Positions 5,511-6,099 of a stretch of 6,099 nt of DNA are shown here, piece by piece. The translations under genes were made by a program, and so were the position numbers. The notes under the pieces are model-generated. The model was not told the DNA's origin. It made no database searches and saw only the letters and a list, made by a program, of their open reading frames with translations. The stretch's first letter is position 1. Every line of letters begins with the position of its first letter. The stretch is from Chloroflexota bacterium. Lineage in GTDB: Bacteria > Chloroflexota > Dehalococcoidia > SM23-28-2 > RBG-16-64-32. The DNA is taken from assembly GCA_005882715.1 (NCBI GenBank), contig VBEI01000122.1, positions 1 through 6,099 of the forward strand. Reading direction: 5' to 3'.

Positions 5511-6099
5511 CGGACAGACCGCCTGGTGCTGGCCGTTGCTCAGTGATAGCTCGCTCTGGACGCGGCGGGGCATAGCCGGCGAGAAAGCCCAGCATGGCGC
5601 GGCCCGTCTCGCGCGGGTGGTCGGTGTAGCCGCCCTCAATGGCAACCATGCTGGCATTGGGTATCGCGCTCACCAGTTCCCGTGTGGATTCCATCGATAA
5701 CCACTTGAGGCCCGTGTGGCGGATCACGAGGGTGGGCGCCTTAACTTTACCGGCCGAATTCAAATGATCGACGGACTCGGAGATGAACCTCATGGCCATT
5801 TCCTGCTCAATGCTCGCTCTGAAGAATGCCGCATACCTGCGGGCTTCCTCATAGCCGAATCCCAGGGCGATGGCAGGAACATTCTCGGTAAACATCTCCC
5901 AGTCGTCCACCATCGCCAGCACCGTTTGTCCACGCCGGGTTTGTGCCAACACGTCTTTGATCGCCTGAGTCCCCGGATTCATGAGGATGAGTCGCGACAC
6001 CTGGTCCGGATGCAGCGCCGCATATTCAATCACCATGGTCGCGGCGAACTCCACGGCTAGGACGGCGAATCGATCAAGCCCCAGCCGGCCGACAACGGC
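5511..6099 (-). pseudogene. Alpha/beta-hydrolase-like N-terminal part of the hydrolase-cyclase fusion (5' end outside window)
   Basis: The frame is open to the right edge and reads from there AVVGRLGLDRFAVLAVEFAA, then IEYAALHPDQVSRLIL, the nucleophile-elbow region of an alpha/beta-hydrolase, followed by the cap (about 5800-5950), the strand KAPTLVIRH, and MVAIEGGYTDHP, ending near GFLAGY (5575). In relatives the elbow is G-x-S-x-G-G; here it is A-V-E-F-A-A, so the nucleophile Ser is Glu and the glycines are gone. The acid-strand region (HTGLKWLSMESTREL) also lacks an obvious catalytic Asp. Such domains fused to class III cyclases probably sense or regulate. In this frame translation does not enter the cyclase: it stays open as an Arg-rich shadow to 4924. 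A skip of one base near 5511 would join the frames, but about a dozen cyclase codons would still be missing. GTG 6052-6054 is an internal codon, not the start. Confidence 0.7.

Noticed and set aside
5505..5520. Programmed +1 frameshift joining hydrolase and cyclase
   Set aside because: Skipping one base near 5511 would join the frames, but there is no slow codon, stop or known slippery motif, and the first cyclase strand would still be missing.

Overview
This is a GC-rich, gene-dense chromosomal window from a bacterium. Three things fit an uncultured Chloroflexota (Dehalococcoidia or SAR202-like) genome: a crotonyl-CoA carboxylase/reductase, a Yip1-type membrane protein with a long Pro/Ala linker, and class III cyclases fused to alpha/beta-hydrolase or zinc-ribbon modules. 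The placement is inference from gene content; no marker gene is present.

Left part (1-3065), acyl-CoA metabolism. The window opens inside a plus-strand gene whose C-terminal end looks like part of a beta-propeller. It meets, tail to tail with a 4-base gap, a minus-strand crotonyl-CoA carboxylase/reductase gene (ccr, 299-1552). An acyl-CoA dehydrogenase (1869-3065, plus) runs divergently from ccr. The 316-base region between them holds both ribosome binding sites, a plausible ccr promoter with a stem-loop at the very start of the predicted leader, and a long imperfect inverted repeat. A dehydrogenase can make an enoyl-CoA such as crotonyl-CoA, and Ccr can reductively carboxylate it, so the pair could work in sequence, but the true substrates cannot be read from the sequence.

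Middle (3066-4556). After a 219-base non-coding gap between convergent genes comes a minus-strand gene for a 423-residue protein: a soluble N-terminal domain, a Pro-rich linker with an 11-residue tandem repeat, and a C-terminal Yip1-like domain of about five membrane segments.

Right part (4557-6099), a decaying signalling locus on the minus strand. The gene at the right edge is an alpha/beta-hydrolase fused to a class III nucleotide cyclase. The two halves are in different frames, and the first cyclase strand with its metal-binding Asp is missing. Immediately downstream lies a second, previously independent remnant: a zinc ribbon followed, one frame over, by the opening strand of another cyclase domain and nothing more. 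These two broken cyclase genes are the most interesting content of the window. I see no RNA gene, CRISPR array, insertion sequence or phage gene.
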